From: Streptomyces kanamyceticus
GTDB lineage: Bacteria > Actinomycetota > Actinomycetes > Streptomycetales > Streptomycetaceae
Direction: 5' to 3'
Length of the DNA: 64,000 bases
Assembly: GCF_008704495.1 (NCBI RefSeq)
Contig: NZ_CP023699.1
Span: 8,680,001-8,744,000 of the forward strand
The notes below the pieces were generated by a model. The model was not told where the DNA came from, did not search any database, and saw only the letters and a list, made by a program, of their open reading frames with translations. This document shows, piece by piece, positions 1 through 8,100 of this stretch (position 1 is its first letter; every line of letters starts with the position of its first letter). Made by a program: the position numbers and the translations under genes.

Positions 1-387
1 TTCGGGCACGGCCTGTCGTACACCACCTTCGCGTACTCGGACCTGACGGTCCGTCGGGCGGGGCGCGACGGCGTCGAGGCGGAGTTCACGGTGCGCAACA
101 CCGGGACCCGCGACGGCGTCACCGTCGCGCAGGTGTACGTCGGCCCGTCGCCCGACGTGAAGCGGGCGCGGGCCGAGCGGGTGCTCGGCGGCTACCGGCG
201 GGTCCCGCTGCGCGCGGGGGAGCGGCGGCGCCTGACCGTGCGGGTGGCCGGGCGGACCCTCTCCACATGGGACGCCAAGCGGCACGACTGGGCGCTCGGC
301 ACGGGCCGCAGAACCGTCCAAGTGGGCACCAGCGCACGTGACTTGATCCTCTCGGGAACCGTCGTCGTCAAGGGAGCCAGATCATGA
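1..387 (+). CDS. Beta-glucosidase, GH3 family, C-terminal fragment
   Basis: The frame is open from base 1, so the gene starts outside the window. The 128 residues left begin FGHGLSYTTFAY, the strongly conserved motif just before the C-terminal fibronectin-III-like domain of family 3 beta-glucosidases. The rest is that all-beta domain (about residues 15-125). The family removes terminal beta-linked sugars from the non-reducing end; the catalytic Asp lies in the missing part, so activity cannot be judged here. The stop codon overlaps the start of the next gene by four bases (ATGA), implying translational coupling with the secreted esterase downstream. Confidence 0.85.
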   Translation, partial: FGHGLSYTTFAYSDLTVRRAGRDGVEAEFTVRNTGTRDGVTVAQVYVGPSPDVKRARAERVLGGYRRVPLRAGERRRLTVRVAGRTLSTWDAKRHDWALGTGRRTVQVGTSARDLILSGTVVVKGARS

Positions 388-2000
388 GGAGAAGCCGGAT
401 ACGACGCGCCGCGTCGGTCGTCGCCGTCCTTGCGGCGGCCGCCGCGGCCACCCTGGTGCCGCAGTCGGCGCAGGCCAGGGACGACACGGCCGCGGACCGT
501 ACGCTCGTGCGCACCGACGCCGGATGGGTGCGCGGCCTGTCGACCGCGCAGGGGCGGCAGTTCCTCGGCGTTCCGTACGCGGAGCGGCCCGTCGGCGCCC
601 TGCGCTGGAAGGAGCCGAGGACCGCCGAACCCTGGGCGGGCGTGCGCCGGGCCGATCGGTTCGGCAACCACTGCGTACAGGCGGCGAGTTGGGACCCCGG
701 CTACGAGAAACCCAGCCACACCGAGGACTGCCTCGACCTCAACGTGTACACCCCCATCGGTGCGCGCCACCGCCCCGTGATGGTCTGGCTGCACGGCGGC
801 GGGCTCACCGCGGGCGCGGGCGAGGACATCGTGCCCGACACCTTCGCCCGGGAGACCGGCACCGTGGTCGTCACCGTCAACTACCGCCTCGGAGCCATGG
901 GGTTCCTCGCCGCCGAAGGGCTCGACGGCGAGGCGTCCGACCGCGTCTCGGGCAACTACGGACTGCTCGACCAGCAGGCCGCGCTGCGCTGGGTGCGCGC
1001 CAACATCGGCCGTTTCGGCGGCGATCCGGGCCGCGTCACCATCGCGGGCGAGTCCGCGGGCGGCCGCTCCGTCTGCACCCTGCTCGCCTCGCCCACCGCG
1101 CGCGGCCTGTACCGCGCGGGCATCGTGGAGAGCGGCGCGTACGGCGACTGCGCGGGCCGCGAGCACCGGCGGGCCGTCGGTGACGGAGCGGCGTTCGCGA
1201 AGAAGGCGGGCTGCCCCGACCCGGCGACCGCCCTCGCCTGTCTGCGGGCCAGGCCCGCCAAGGAGATCCTCGCCGCGCAGGCGGGCTTCGACTGGGGTCC
1301 GGTCGTCGGCGGCGCCTTCCTTCCCGAGCAGCCGAAGACGGCGTACGAGAACGGGAGCGCGGCCCGGGTGCCGGTCCTGAACGGCGCCAACAGCGACGAG
1401 GGGCGCCTCTTCGCCTTCTCCCAGTTCGACGGGCAGGGCACGCCGCTCACCGCGGAGGGGTACGCGCCCGCGCTCACCGAGGCGTACGGTCCCGAGCTCG
1501 GTGGCCGCGTCCTGAAGGAGTACCCGCTCGCCGCGCACCCCTCGCCGACGACCGCCTACGCGGCGGCGATGGGTGACCGCATGTTCGCCTGCACCGCCCT
1601 GCGCATGAACAAGGCGCTCGCGGGACGCGGGCCCGTCTACGCCTACGAGTTCGCCGACCGCACCTCGCCGCCCTTCGCCTCGCTGCGCGACCTCGACACG
1701 GACTTCGACTTCGGCGCGACGCACGTCAACGAGGTGCAGTACCTGTTCAAGCACTTCGGTCTCGTATCGCCGCTCAACGCCGAACAGCGGGCGCTCTCAC
1801 GGCAGATGGTGCGGTACTGGGGCTCGTTCGTCCGCGACGGTGTGCCTCTCGCGCACGGCGCGCCCGCGGCGCCCGACCAGCGCACCCGGCCGGGGCGGGT
1901 GTTGTCCCTGCGCACCGCGTCGGCAGGCGGGACCGCGATCAGCGCGACCGTGCACGGCGAGCACCGGTGCGGTCTCTGGGACGCCGTTCCTTCGGAGTGA
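384..2000 (+). CDS. Secreted carboxylesterase, type B (alpha/beta hydrolase)
   Basis: 538 residues, the usual length for type-B carboxylesterases. An Arg-rich N-terminus and Ala-rich hydrophobic stretch ending near AQA (residue 31) is a Sec signal peptide, so the enzyme should be exported. The oxyanion-hole motif HGGG is at residues 137-140, the nucleophile elbow GESAGG places Ser224, and NSDEG downstream carries the acid residue. The family cleaves carboxylic esters; the substrate is unknown. The ATG overlaps the stop of the GH3 beta-glucosidase by four bases, so the two are probably co-translated and may act on the same plant-derived glycoside ester. A less likely alternative is a para-nitrobenzyl-esterase-like detoxifying enzyme. 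Confidence 0.9.
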   Translation: MRRSRIRRAASVVAVLAAAAAATLVPQSAQARDDTAADRTLVRTDAGWVRGLSTAQGRQFLGVPYAERPVGALRWKEPRTAEPWAGVRRADRFGNHCVQAASWDPGYEKPSHTEDCLDLNVYTPIGARHRPVMVWLHGGGLTAGAGEDIVPDTFARETGTVVVTVNYRLGAMGFLAAEGLDGEASDRVSGNYGLLDQQAALRWVRANIGRFGGDPGRVTIAGESAGGRSVCTLLASPTARGLYRAGIVESGAYGDCAGREHRRAVGDGAAFAKKAGCPDPATALACLRARPAKEILAAQAGFDWGPVVGGAFLPEQPKTAYENGSAARVPVLNGANSDEGRLFAFSQFDGQGTPLTAEGYAPALTEAYGPELGGRVLKEYPLAAHPSPTTAYAAAMGDRMFACTALRMNKALAGRGPVYAYEFADRTSPPFASLRDLDTDFDFGATHVNEVQYLFKHFGLVSPLNAEQRALSRQMVRYWGSFVRDGVPLAHGAPAAPDQRTRPGRVLSLRTASAGGTAISATVHGEHRCGLWDAVPSE

Positions 2001-2070
2001 ACACCTCCGGGTAGGCTGCCCGTCTCATCCGCACAGCTCTCATGCACACAGCATTACGGAGGAACCGGCG

Positions 2071-2760
2071 TTGCACGTCCAGGAGTGGCTGGAGCACGTC
2101 CCAGCCGTCAGCATCTACGCGCTGGTGGCCCTCGTCATCGGCCTGGAGAGCCTGGGCATTCCGCTGCCCGGTGAGATCGTCCTGATCTCCGCGGCGCTCC
2201 TGTCGTCCCAGCACGGCGACATCAACCCCGTCGTCCTCGGGGCGTGCGCGAGCGCGGGCGCCATCATCGGTGACTCCATCGGGTACGCCATCGGGCGCAA
2301 GGGCGGACGGCCGCTCCTGGCCCGCCTCGAACGAAAGTTCCCCAAGCACTTCAGTGCGGCGAACGTCGCGAGCGCCGAGCGGTCCTTCCAGAAGTGGGGC
2401 ATGTGGGCGGTCTTCTTCGGCCGCTTCGTCGCCCTCCTGCGGATCTTCGCGGGACCGCTCGCGGGCGTCCTGCGCATGCCCTATTGGAAGTTCCTGATCG
2501 CCAACGTCCTCGGCGGCATCGTCTGGGCGGGCGGCACCACCGCCGTCATCTACTACATCGGCGTGGTCGCCGAGGACTGGCTCAAGCGCTTCTCGTACCT
2601 GGGGCTCGCGGCCGCCGTGCTGATCGGCCTGGCCTCGATGCTGCTCGTCAAGCGCAGGGCGAAGAAGGCGGCGGCCGAGGCGGACAGTGCCGGTGCCGGT
2701 ACCAGTACCGACACCGAAGCCGCGGTGGCCGAGCGGCAGCCCGTCCCGGCCGCCGACTGA
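2071..2760 (+). CDS. DedA family membrane protein
   Basis: 229 residues from a TTG start at 2071, preceded by GGAGG at 2058-2062, eight bases upstream. The open frame reaches further upstream, but that part overlaps the esterase and has no binding site. The sequence has the DedA/SNARE-associated pattern: a re-entrant segment with GIPLPGE near residue 30, the G-x-GRFVALLRIFAGPLAG-like signature near residue 120, and several hydrophobic helices. DedA proteins are polytopic membrane proteins, some of them lipid-carrier flippases needed for envelope homeostasis. The C-terminal 40 residues are charged and Ala-rich, probably a cytoplasmic tail. It ends one base from the convergent carbonic-anhydrase gene. 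Confidence 0.88.
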   Translation: MHVQEWLEHVPAVSIYALVALVIGLESLGIPLPGEIVLISAALLSSQHGDINPVVLGACASAGAIIGDSIGYAIGRKGGRPLLARLERKFPKHFSAANVASAERSFQKWGMWAVFFGRFVALLRIFAGPLAGVLRMPYWKFLIANVLGGIVWAGGTTAVIYYIGVVAEDWLKRFSYLGLAAAVLIGLASMLLVKRRAKKAAAEADSAGAGTSTDTEAAVAERQPVPAAD

Positions 2761-2761
2761 G

Positions 2762-3295
2762 TCACCCCGCGGCGTGCGCGTCGCGGTGGGCCCTGGCCAG
2801 CTCGACGTACATCGTGCCGTTCAGGGAGATGCCCTCGCGCTCCTCGTCCGTGAGCTGCCTGCGTACCTTCGCGGGCACGCCCGCGACGAGCGAGCCCGGG
2901 GGCACTTCCATGCCCTGGGGCACGAGCGCCTGCGCCGCGACCAGCGAACCAGCCCCGATCACCGCGCCGTTGAGGACGGTGGCGCCCATGCCGATCAGGC
3001 AGTCGTCCTCGACGGTGCAGCCGTGCAGGACGGCGTTGTGACCGACCGAGACGCGCTCGCCGACCGTGATGGGGAAGCCGGGGTCGACGTGCAGCGTGCA
3101 GTTGTCCTGGATGTTGCTCTCGGCGCCGACGACGATGGGCCCGCAGTCGGCGCGCAGCACCGCGCCGTACCAGGTGCTCGCCCCCGCGTGCAGCGTCACC
3201 TCGCCGAGCACGACGGACGTGGGCGCGGTGAAGGCGTCCTGGTCGATCTTCGGATCCTTGCCGCCGATGCCGGTGATGAGTGCCTCGTGGCCCAT
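2762..3295 (-). CDS. Gamma-carbonic anhydrase family protein (left-handed beta helix)
   Basis: 177 residues. The ATG at 3295 follows AGAGGGAG by a normal distance; upstream extensions of the frame lack support. Repeated hexapeptides ([LIV]-G-x4) form a left-handed beta helix, typical of trimeric gamma-class carbonic anhydrases and YrdA/PaaY proteins. The three zinc-ligand histidines of the family are visible in CTLHVD and VGHNAVLHG. A short C-terminal helix follows (QLTDEEREGI). It probably hydrates CO2 or is a related metal-dependent enzyme; many YrdA-type members have weak or unknown activity. It converges on dedA and is divergent from a second hexapeptide protein at 3438. Confidence 0.87.
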   Translation of the reverse strand: MGHEALITGIGGKDPKIDQDAFTAPTSVVLGEVTLHAGASTWYGAVLRADCGPIVVGAESNIQDNCTLHVDPGFPITVGERVSVGHNAVLHGCTVEDDCLIGMGATVLNGAVIGAGSLVAAQALVPQGMEVPPGSLVAGVPAKVRRQLTDEEREGISLNGTMYVELARAHRDAHAAG

Positions 3296-3437
3296 CGACT
3301 CGCTCCCTCTGCCGTGCGTCTGTGTCGCGCCGCGCCTGACGGCACCGTACGGGACGCCGGGCCGCCTGCCGCCGCATGGGGTGAAGATCACAGGACGGGG
3401 GCCTGCGCGGCCCCGGGGCACTGAGTAACGTGAGCGC

Positions 3438-4175
3438 GTGCCGAAGAACAGGAACACGTTCTCATCCCTTGCCGCCGCGCGGCGCCGCATCGCGCAGCGC
3501 GCCGTCCACGCGGGCTGGTCGTGGGTGCAGCGCACGGGCGCGGTGACGGCGGCGCACCCCGGGCGGCTGCGGTTCGGCGCGATCGGCGAGGGCACCAAGC
3601 TCGCGTTCCCGCAGGGCACGGTCTTCGGGGAGCCGTGGATCAGGCTCGGCGACCACTGCATCGTCGGGGAGCACGTCACGCTCACCGCGGGGATGATGCC
3701 GGACCTCGACCTCGGCCCCGACCCCATCCTGCGCATCGGCAACGGCGTCGTGCTCGGCCGCGGCAGCCACGTCATCGCCGACACCACGGTCTCGATCGGC
3801 GACGACTGCTACTTCGGGCCCTATGTGTACGTGACGTCCACCAACCACTCGTACGACGATCCGCACACGCCGATCGGGAAGCAGTGGCCGCGGATGGAGC
3901 CGGTGGAGATCGGGTCCGGCTGCTGGATCGGCACGGGTGCGGTGATCCTGCCGGGGGCGCGGATCGGGCGCAATGTCGTCGTCGCCGCGGGGGCGGTCGT
4001 CCGGGGCGCGGTGCCCGACCACGCGGTCGTGGCGGGAGCCCCGGCCAAGGTCGTGCGGACGTGGGACGCCGAGCGGGGGTGGGAGCCGCCGCTGCGCACG
4101 CCCGCGCCGGTGCCGATACCCGACGGGGTCACGCCGGAACAGCTGGTGGCGCTGGGGGAGTCGGGGGAGGCGTAG
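3438..4175 (+). CDS. Hexapeptide-repeat acyltransferase (LbH family)
   Basis: 245 residues from GTG 3438. About 60 residues of mixed alpha region precede hexapeptide repeats (residues 55-210), including the loop TSTNHSYDDPHTPIGKQ with the catalytic-type His seen in maltose/galactoside O-acetyltransferases. The family transfers acetyl or other acyl groups from CoA to sugars or amines; the substrate here is unknown. The N-terminus (RRRIAQRAVHAGWSWV) is basic and amphipathic and may touch the membrane. It is divergent from the gamma-carbonic anhydrase with a 142-bp gap and no clear ribosome site, so a leaderless or weakly translated message is possible. Its 3' flank holds a 36-bp-spaced repeat. 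Confidence 0.8.
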   Translation: MPKNRNTFSSLAAARRRIAQRAVHAGWSWVQRTGAVTAAHPGRLRFGAIGEGTKLAFPQGTVFGEPWIRLGDHCIVGEHVTLTAGMMPDLDLGPDPILRIGNGVVLGRGSHVIADTTVSIGDDCYFGPYVYVTSTNHSYDDPHTPIGKQWPRMEPVEIGSGCWIGTGAVILPGARIGRNVVVAAGAVVRGAVPDHAVVAGAPAKVVRTWDAERGWEPPLRTPAPVPIPDGVTPEQLVALGESGEA

Positions 4176-4188
4176 GCCGTGGCGGACG

Positions 4189-4250
4189 GCGTGGTCGGCC
4201 CGGTGGGCGCGGTCTGGACGGTAGGCGTGCTCGGCCCGGTGGGCGCGGTC
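4189..4250 (+). repeat. Direct repeat, 26 bp, two copies 36 bp apart
   Basis: Two copies at 4189-4214 and 4225-4250 differ at one base (GCGTGSTCGGCCCGGTGG core). They start 14 bases after the stop codon of the acyltransferase. The stretch is strongly G-rich on the plus strand. No protein frame is convincing across it. Confidence 0.75.
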
Positions 4251-4312
4251 GGCGAGGGTCCTCGCAGTACAGTGTGTTGAACCTTCGGGAGCCATCAGGT
4301 GCACCGCGTTGT

Positions 4313-4325
4313 ACTTCAGTGAAGT
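4313..4325. promoter_or_regulatory. Candidate operator, ACTTCA-N-TGAAGT dyad
   Basis: A perfect 13-bp inverted repeat lies 32 bases upstream of the preferred start (4357) of the XRE-cupin regulator. If that start is right, the dyad sits where an autoregulatory operator would be expected. If translation starts at TTG 4309 it would be coding. No binding data are known to me. Confidence 0.4.
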
Positions 4326-4356
4326 GAACCCTGTCATCCAGGACATTGGACGGAAT

Positions 4357-4941
4357 GTGTCGGACCTCGACCAGCTGACCCGGTCGCTCGCACGCAACCT
4401 CAAGCGCTGGCGCACCGAAAGGGCCTTCACCCTCGACGCCCTCGCGGCCCGCGCGGGCGTCAGCCGCGGCATGATCATCCAGATCGAGCAGGCCAGGACC
4501 AACCCCAGCGTCGGCATCACGGTCAAACTCGCGGACGCGCTCGGCGTCAGCATCACCACGCTCCTCGACTACGAACAGGGCTCGCACGTCCGCCTGGTGC
4601 CCCCGGAGCAGGCGGTGCGCATGTGGTCCACGGACGCGGGCAGCAGTACCACGCTCCTGGTCGGCACCGACGCGCGCGGCCCCTTCGAGCTGTGGTCCTG
4701 GCGGCTGATGCCGGGCGAGGGCAGCGACTCCGACGCCCATCCGCCGGGCACCGTCGAGCTGTTGCACGTCTCGGCGGGCGAACTGACGCTGCTCGTCGAC
4801 GGCATCGAGCACCCGGTCCCCGCGGGGAGCGCCGCCACGTTCGCGGCCGACGTGCCGCACGGCTACCACAACAAGGGCGCCGAGCCGGTCACGATGACGA
4901 TGTCGGTCTCGGTGCCGCCCGCCCGCGCCGCTTCGTACTGA
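4357..4941 (+). CDS. XRE family regulator with C-terminal cupin domain
   Basis: 194 residues from GTG 4357 (CGGA just upstream); in-frame alternatives are GTG 4324 and TTG 4309. Residues 5-65 form a helix-turn-helix of the XRE type (SRGMIIQIEQARTNPSVGITVKLADALGVS). Residues 110-190 are a cupin (HPPGTVELLHVSAGELTLLVDG, then HGYHNKGAEPV). XRE-cupin proteins are small-molecule-sensing repressors or activators, often of amino-acid or amine catabolism. GTG 4357 is preferred because MSDLDQLTRSLARNLKRWR is the usual beginning in this family and because the earlier starts would run through a dyad. It lies 19 bases before the YbaK gene, so the two are probably one transcript. Confidence 0.85.
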   Translation: MSDLDQLTRSLARNLKRWRTERAFTLDALAARAGVSRGMIIQIEQARTNPSVGITVKLADALGVSITTLLDYEQGSHVRLVPPEQAVRMWSTDAGSSTTLLVGTDARGPFELWSWRLMPGEGSDSDAHPPGTVELLHVSAGELTLLVDGIEHPVPAGSAATFAADVPHGYHNKGAEPVTMTMSVSVPPARAASY

Positions 4942-4960
4942 CGGCTGTTAGCGTGCCGCC

Positions 4961-5518
4961 ATGCGCGCTCCCCTCGGTGACTTCGACGTCGTCCACCCCG
5001 CCCCCGACGTGCTCGACCTGCTTGTCGCACCCGTCGCCGCGGCGGTCCGGGCCTGGGCGGGTCCGGTGCGGGCCGAGGAGCTGGTGCACGTCGACACCGA
5101 CCCGCGGTGGGCCGACACCGCCACCTTCCTGGAGCACTACGGCCCCGAACTGCTCGGCCAGTCCGCCAACTGCGTCGTCGTCGCGGGCAAGCGGGGCGGC
5201 GAGACCACGCTCGCCGCGTGCCTCGTCCTGTCCGGCACGCGCGTGGACGTGAACGGCGCCGTGCGCCGCCAACTCGGCGCCCGCAAGGCGTCGTTCGCGC
5301 CGATGGAGACGGCCACGGGCGAGACCGGCATGGAGTACGGCGGCATCACGCCGATCGGACTGCCCGCCGCGTGGCCCGTGCTCGTCGATCCGGCCGTCGC
5401 CGATCTGCCGTACGTCCTGGTGGGCAGCGGCAGCCGACGCGGCAAGCTGATCGTGCCGGGCAAGGTGTTCGCCGGGCTGCCGAACGCGGTCGTCGTCGAA
5501 GGGCTCGGCGTCGCCTGA
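4961..5518 (+). CDS. YbaK/EbsC family protein (aminoacyl-tRNA deacylase type)
   Basis: 185 residues. The YbaK fold is recognised from LGQSANCVVVAGKRGGETTLAACLVLSGTRVDVNGAVRR, the conserved FAPMETATGETGMEYGGITPIGLP loop, and the C-terminal VGSGSRRGKLIVPG segment. The Lys/Gly residues of the substrate pocket are present. Proteins of this fold hydrolyse mischarged aminoacyl-tRNAs (Cys-tRNAPro, Ala-tRNAPro) in trans; the exact substrate cannot be told from sequence alone. It follows the XRE-cupin gene closely and may be regulated by it. A TTAGCGT hexamer-like stretch lies shortly before the ATG. Confidence 0.88.
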   Translation: MRAPLGDFDVVHPAPDVLDLLVAPVAAAVRAWAGPVRAEELVHVDTDPRWADTATFLEHYGPELLGQSANCVVVAGKRGGETTLAACLVLSGTRVDVNGAVRRQLGARKASFAPMETATGETGMEYGGITPIGLPAAWPVLVDPAVADLPYVLVGSGSRRGKLIVPGKVFAGLPNAVVVEGLGVA

Positions 5519-5608
5519 GGCCGTCTGGCCGGGGTGGCGCCGCAGTCGCACCCGGTACGAGGAGCCTCGACCGAGCCGAACTGTCGTACGTAGCAGTCGT
5601 GTCGATGC

Positions 5609-6775
5609 TCAGGCGTCCAGGCCGCCGCGCGCGACGAGCTGACGCGCGATCACATTGCGCTGGATCTCGTTGGTGCCCTCGCCGACGAGCATCAACGGAG
5701 CGTCGCGGAAGTAGCGTTCGACGTCGAACTCCGTGGAGTAGCCGTGCCCGCCGTGGATGCGCACCGCGTCCAGGGCGATCCGCATCGCCGTCTCGGACGC
5801 GAAGAGCTTGGCCATGCCCGCCTCCATGTCCACGCGCCGCCCCGCGTCGGCCTCGCGGGCCGCGTGCAGGGTGAGCTGGCGGGCCGCGGAGAGCGAAGTC
5901 GCCATGTCGGCGAGGTAGTTGCCGATGGACTGGTGCTGCCAGATCGGCACGCCGAACGACTCGCGCTCCTGGGCGTAGCGCAGCGCGTCCTCGAACGCGG
6001 CGCGGCCCACCCCGAGCGCGCGTGCGGCGACCTGGAGGCGACCCGTCTCGAGGCCCTTCATCATCTGCCCGAACCCCCGGCCCTCGACGCCGCCGAGGAG
6101 CGCGTCGGCCGGTACGCGCAGGCCGTCGAAGGACAGCTCGCAGCTCTCCACGCCCTTGTAGCCGAGCTTCGGCAGATCGCGCGAGACGGTGAGGCCAGGG
6201 CCGTGCTCGGCGAGCAGCACGGAGATGCCGCGGTGCCGGGGCTCGGCGTCCTGATCGGTCTTGCAGAGCAGCGCGATCAGCTGTGAGCGTCGGGAGTTGG
6301 TGATCCACGTCTTCGACCCGTCGACGACGTACGCGTCCCCGTCGCGGCGCGCCACCGTGCGCAGCGCCTGGAGGTCGGAGCCGCCCTCCGGCTCGGTCAG
6401 CGCCATGGTCGCGCGCACCTGGCCGGTGGCCATGCGGGGCAGCCAGTGGCTCCGCTGGGCCTCGGTTCCGTAGTGCACGAGGAGCTTCGCGACGACCGTG
6501 TGGCCGCCCATCGCGCCCGCCAGGCTCATCCAGCCGCGCGCCAGCTCCTCGGTGACCAGGACGTAGCAGGAGGTGGAGACGGGGGTGCCGCCGAACTCCT
6601 CGGGGACGGCGAGCCCGAAGACGCCGAGCTCCTTCATGCCCTCGATGAGCGCTTCGGGGTAGGTGTCGGCGTGCTCCAACTCCCTGACGACCGGCCTGAC
6701 TTGCTCGTCCACGAAGTCACGTACGGTCGTCACGACCAGGCGCTCGTCGGCGGACAGCGTGTCCAGGGCGCTCAC
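5609..6775 (-). CDS. Acyl-CoA dehydrogenase
   Basis: 388 residues, full length for the family. The FAD/acyl-CoA binding signatures are visible: ALTEPEGGSDLQALRT near residue 130, WITNSRRSQLIALL, and the C-terminal IHGGHGYSTEFDVERYFRDA with GTNEIQRNVIARQL. The enzyme should catalyse alpha,beta-desaturation of an acyl-CoA with electron transfer flavoprotein as acceptor. GTG at 6775 overlaps the stop of the CoA-transferase gene by four bases (GTGA), so the two are translationally coupled. The pair resembles modules that activate a carboxylic acid as a CoA ester by CoA transfer and then oxidise it. The substrate is unknown. Confidence 0.93.
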   Translation of the reverse strand: MSALDTLSADERLVVTTVRDFVDEQVRPVVRELEHADTYPEALIEGMKELGVFGLAVPEEFGGTPVSTSCYVLVTEELARGWMSLAGAMGGHTVVAKLLVHYGTEAQRSHWLPRMATGQVRATMALTEPEGGSDLQALRTVARRDGDAYVVDGSKTWITNSRRSQLIALLCKTDQDAEPRHRGISVLLAEHGPGLTVSRDLPKLGYKGVESCELSFDGLRVPADALLGGVEGRGFGQMMKGLETGRLQVAARALGVGRAAFEDALRYAQERESFGVPIWQHQSIGNYLADMATSLSAARQLTLHAAREADAGRRVDMEAGMAKLFASETAMRIALDAVRIHGGHGYSTEFDVERYFRDAPLMLVGEGTNEIQRNVIARQLVARGGLDA

Positions 6776-7965
6776 CGGCAGACTCCTTCCGCGCGCAGCC
6801 GTGCGATGTCGTCCGGGTCACGGCCCAGCTCGCGCAGGATCGCCTCGGTGTGCTCGCCCGCGGCGGGCACCGGGTCCATGCGCGGGGTCACTCCGCCGAG
6901 TACGGCGGGCGGCAGCAGCGCCTGCACCGGCGCGTCCGTGCCGGGCACCTGGATGTCCTGCCAGCGTCCGCGCTCGGTCAGGACGGGGTGGTCGAGGAAC
7001 TCGTGGACCGAATTGACGCTCGCGTTGGCGATGTTGGCGCGGTCGAGCAGCTGCATCATCTCGTCGCTGCCGAGTCCGGCGCAGCGTGCGGAGATGATCG
7101 CGTCGAGCTCGTCGCGGTGCGCCACCCGGTCGGCGCCCGTGGCGAACCTCGGGTCGTCCGTCAGCTCGGGCCTTCCGATGAACTCCGCGCACAGGGAGGC
7201 CCATTCGCGTTCGTTCTGCACGGAGAGCAGCACGTCGTTGCCGTCCGCCGCGGTGAACGGGCCGTACGGAGCGACCGTCGCGTGCCGGGCCCCCACGCGC
7301 GGTGGCTGGGTGCCGCCGTACCGCGTGTAGTAGGCGGGCTGGCTCACCCACTCGGCGAGCGCGTCGAAGAGCGAGACCTCGACGGTCGTCGCGCGCCCGG
7401 TCGTCGCCCGGGTGAACAGGGCCGACAGGATGCCGGTGTACGCGTACATCCCGCCCGCGATGTCGGCCACCGAGATCCCCGCGCGCACCGCTTCCTCGGG
7501 GGTTCCGGTGAGCTGGAGGAGACCCGTCTGGCACTGCACGAGCAGGTCGTACGCCTTGCGGTCGGCCCACGGTCCGTCCGTGCCGTAGCCGCTGACGGTG
7601 CAGGGGATCAGGGACGGATGGCGGGCCCGCAGCGCCTCGTGGCCCAGGCCGAGCCGGTCGGCGGCGCCGGGCGCGAGGTTCTGCACGAACACGTCCGCGC
7701 CCGTGAGGAGTTCCTCGAGGACCTCCCTGCCGCGCTCCGACTTGAGGTCGAGGGTGAGCGATTCCTTGGAGCGGTTGAGCCAGACGAAATAGCTGGCCTG
7801 GCCGTGCACCGTGGTGTCGTACCGCCGCGCGAAGTCGCCCCCGGGACGCTCCACCTTGATGACGCGGGCGCCGAGGTCGGCGAGCTGCCGGGTGGCGAAG
7901 GGGGCCGCGACGGCCTGCTCCAGGCTGACGACGGTGATGCCTGCGAGGGGGAGTGGGTGGGGCAT
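6772..7965 (-). CDS. CaiB/BaiF family CoA-transferase (family III)
   Basis: 397 residues. Family III CoA-transferase features are present: N-terminal GITVVSLEQAVAAPFATRQLADLGARVIKVE, the NRSKESLTLDLKS stretch, and KAYDLLVQCQTGL carrying the conserved catalytic Asp (residue near 130). These enzymes move CoA between acyl-CoA and a free acid through an aspartyl intermediate (formyl-CoA, carnitine, bile acid, succinyl-malate types). ATG 7965 has only a weak upstream binding site. It is the first gene of a two-gene unit with the acyl-CoA dehydrogenase and is divergent from the hot-dog dehydratase at 8101, all three being CoA-thioester enzymes. Confidence 0.92.
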   Translation of the reverse strand: MPHPLPLAGITVVSLEQAVAAPFATRQLADLGARVIKVERPGGDFARRYDTTVHGQASYFVWLNRSKESLTLDLKSERGREVLEELLTGADVFVQNLAPGAADRLGLGHEALRARHPSLIPCTVSGYGTDGPWADRKAYDLLVQCQTGLLQLTGTPEEAVRAGISVADIAGGMYAYTGILSALFTRATTGRATTVEVSLFDALAEWVSQPAYYTRYGGTQPPRVGARHATVAPYGPFTAADGNDVLLSVQNEREWASLCAEFIGRPELTDDPRFATGADRVAHRDELDAIISARCAGLGSDEMMQLLDRANIANASVNSVHEFLDHPVLTERGRWQDIQVPGTDAPVQALLPPAVLGGVTPRMDPVPAAGEHTEAILRELGRDPDDIARLRAEGVCR

Positions 7966-8100
7966 GCCGCCGAGTTTGTACGGCCAAATCGGGGAGCGTC
8001 AATGCCTCCCTTGCCCGCCGGGCCGTTCGGTGCCCGGGGTTGACGGGCTCCGCGCCGCGGCAGACGCTGGAGCCGGATTTGTCCGGCACAAGAGGTGACG

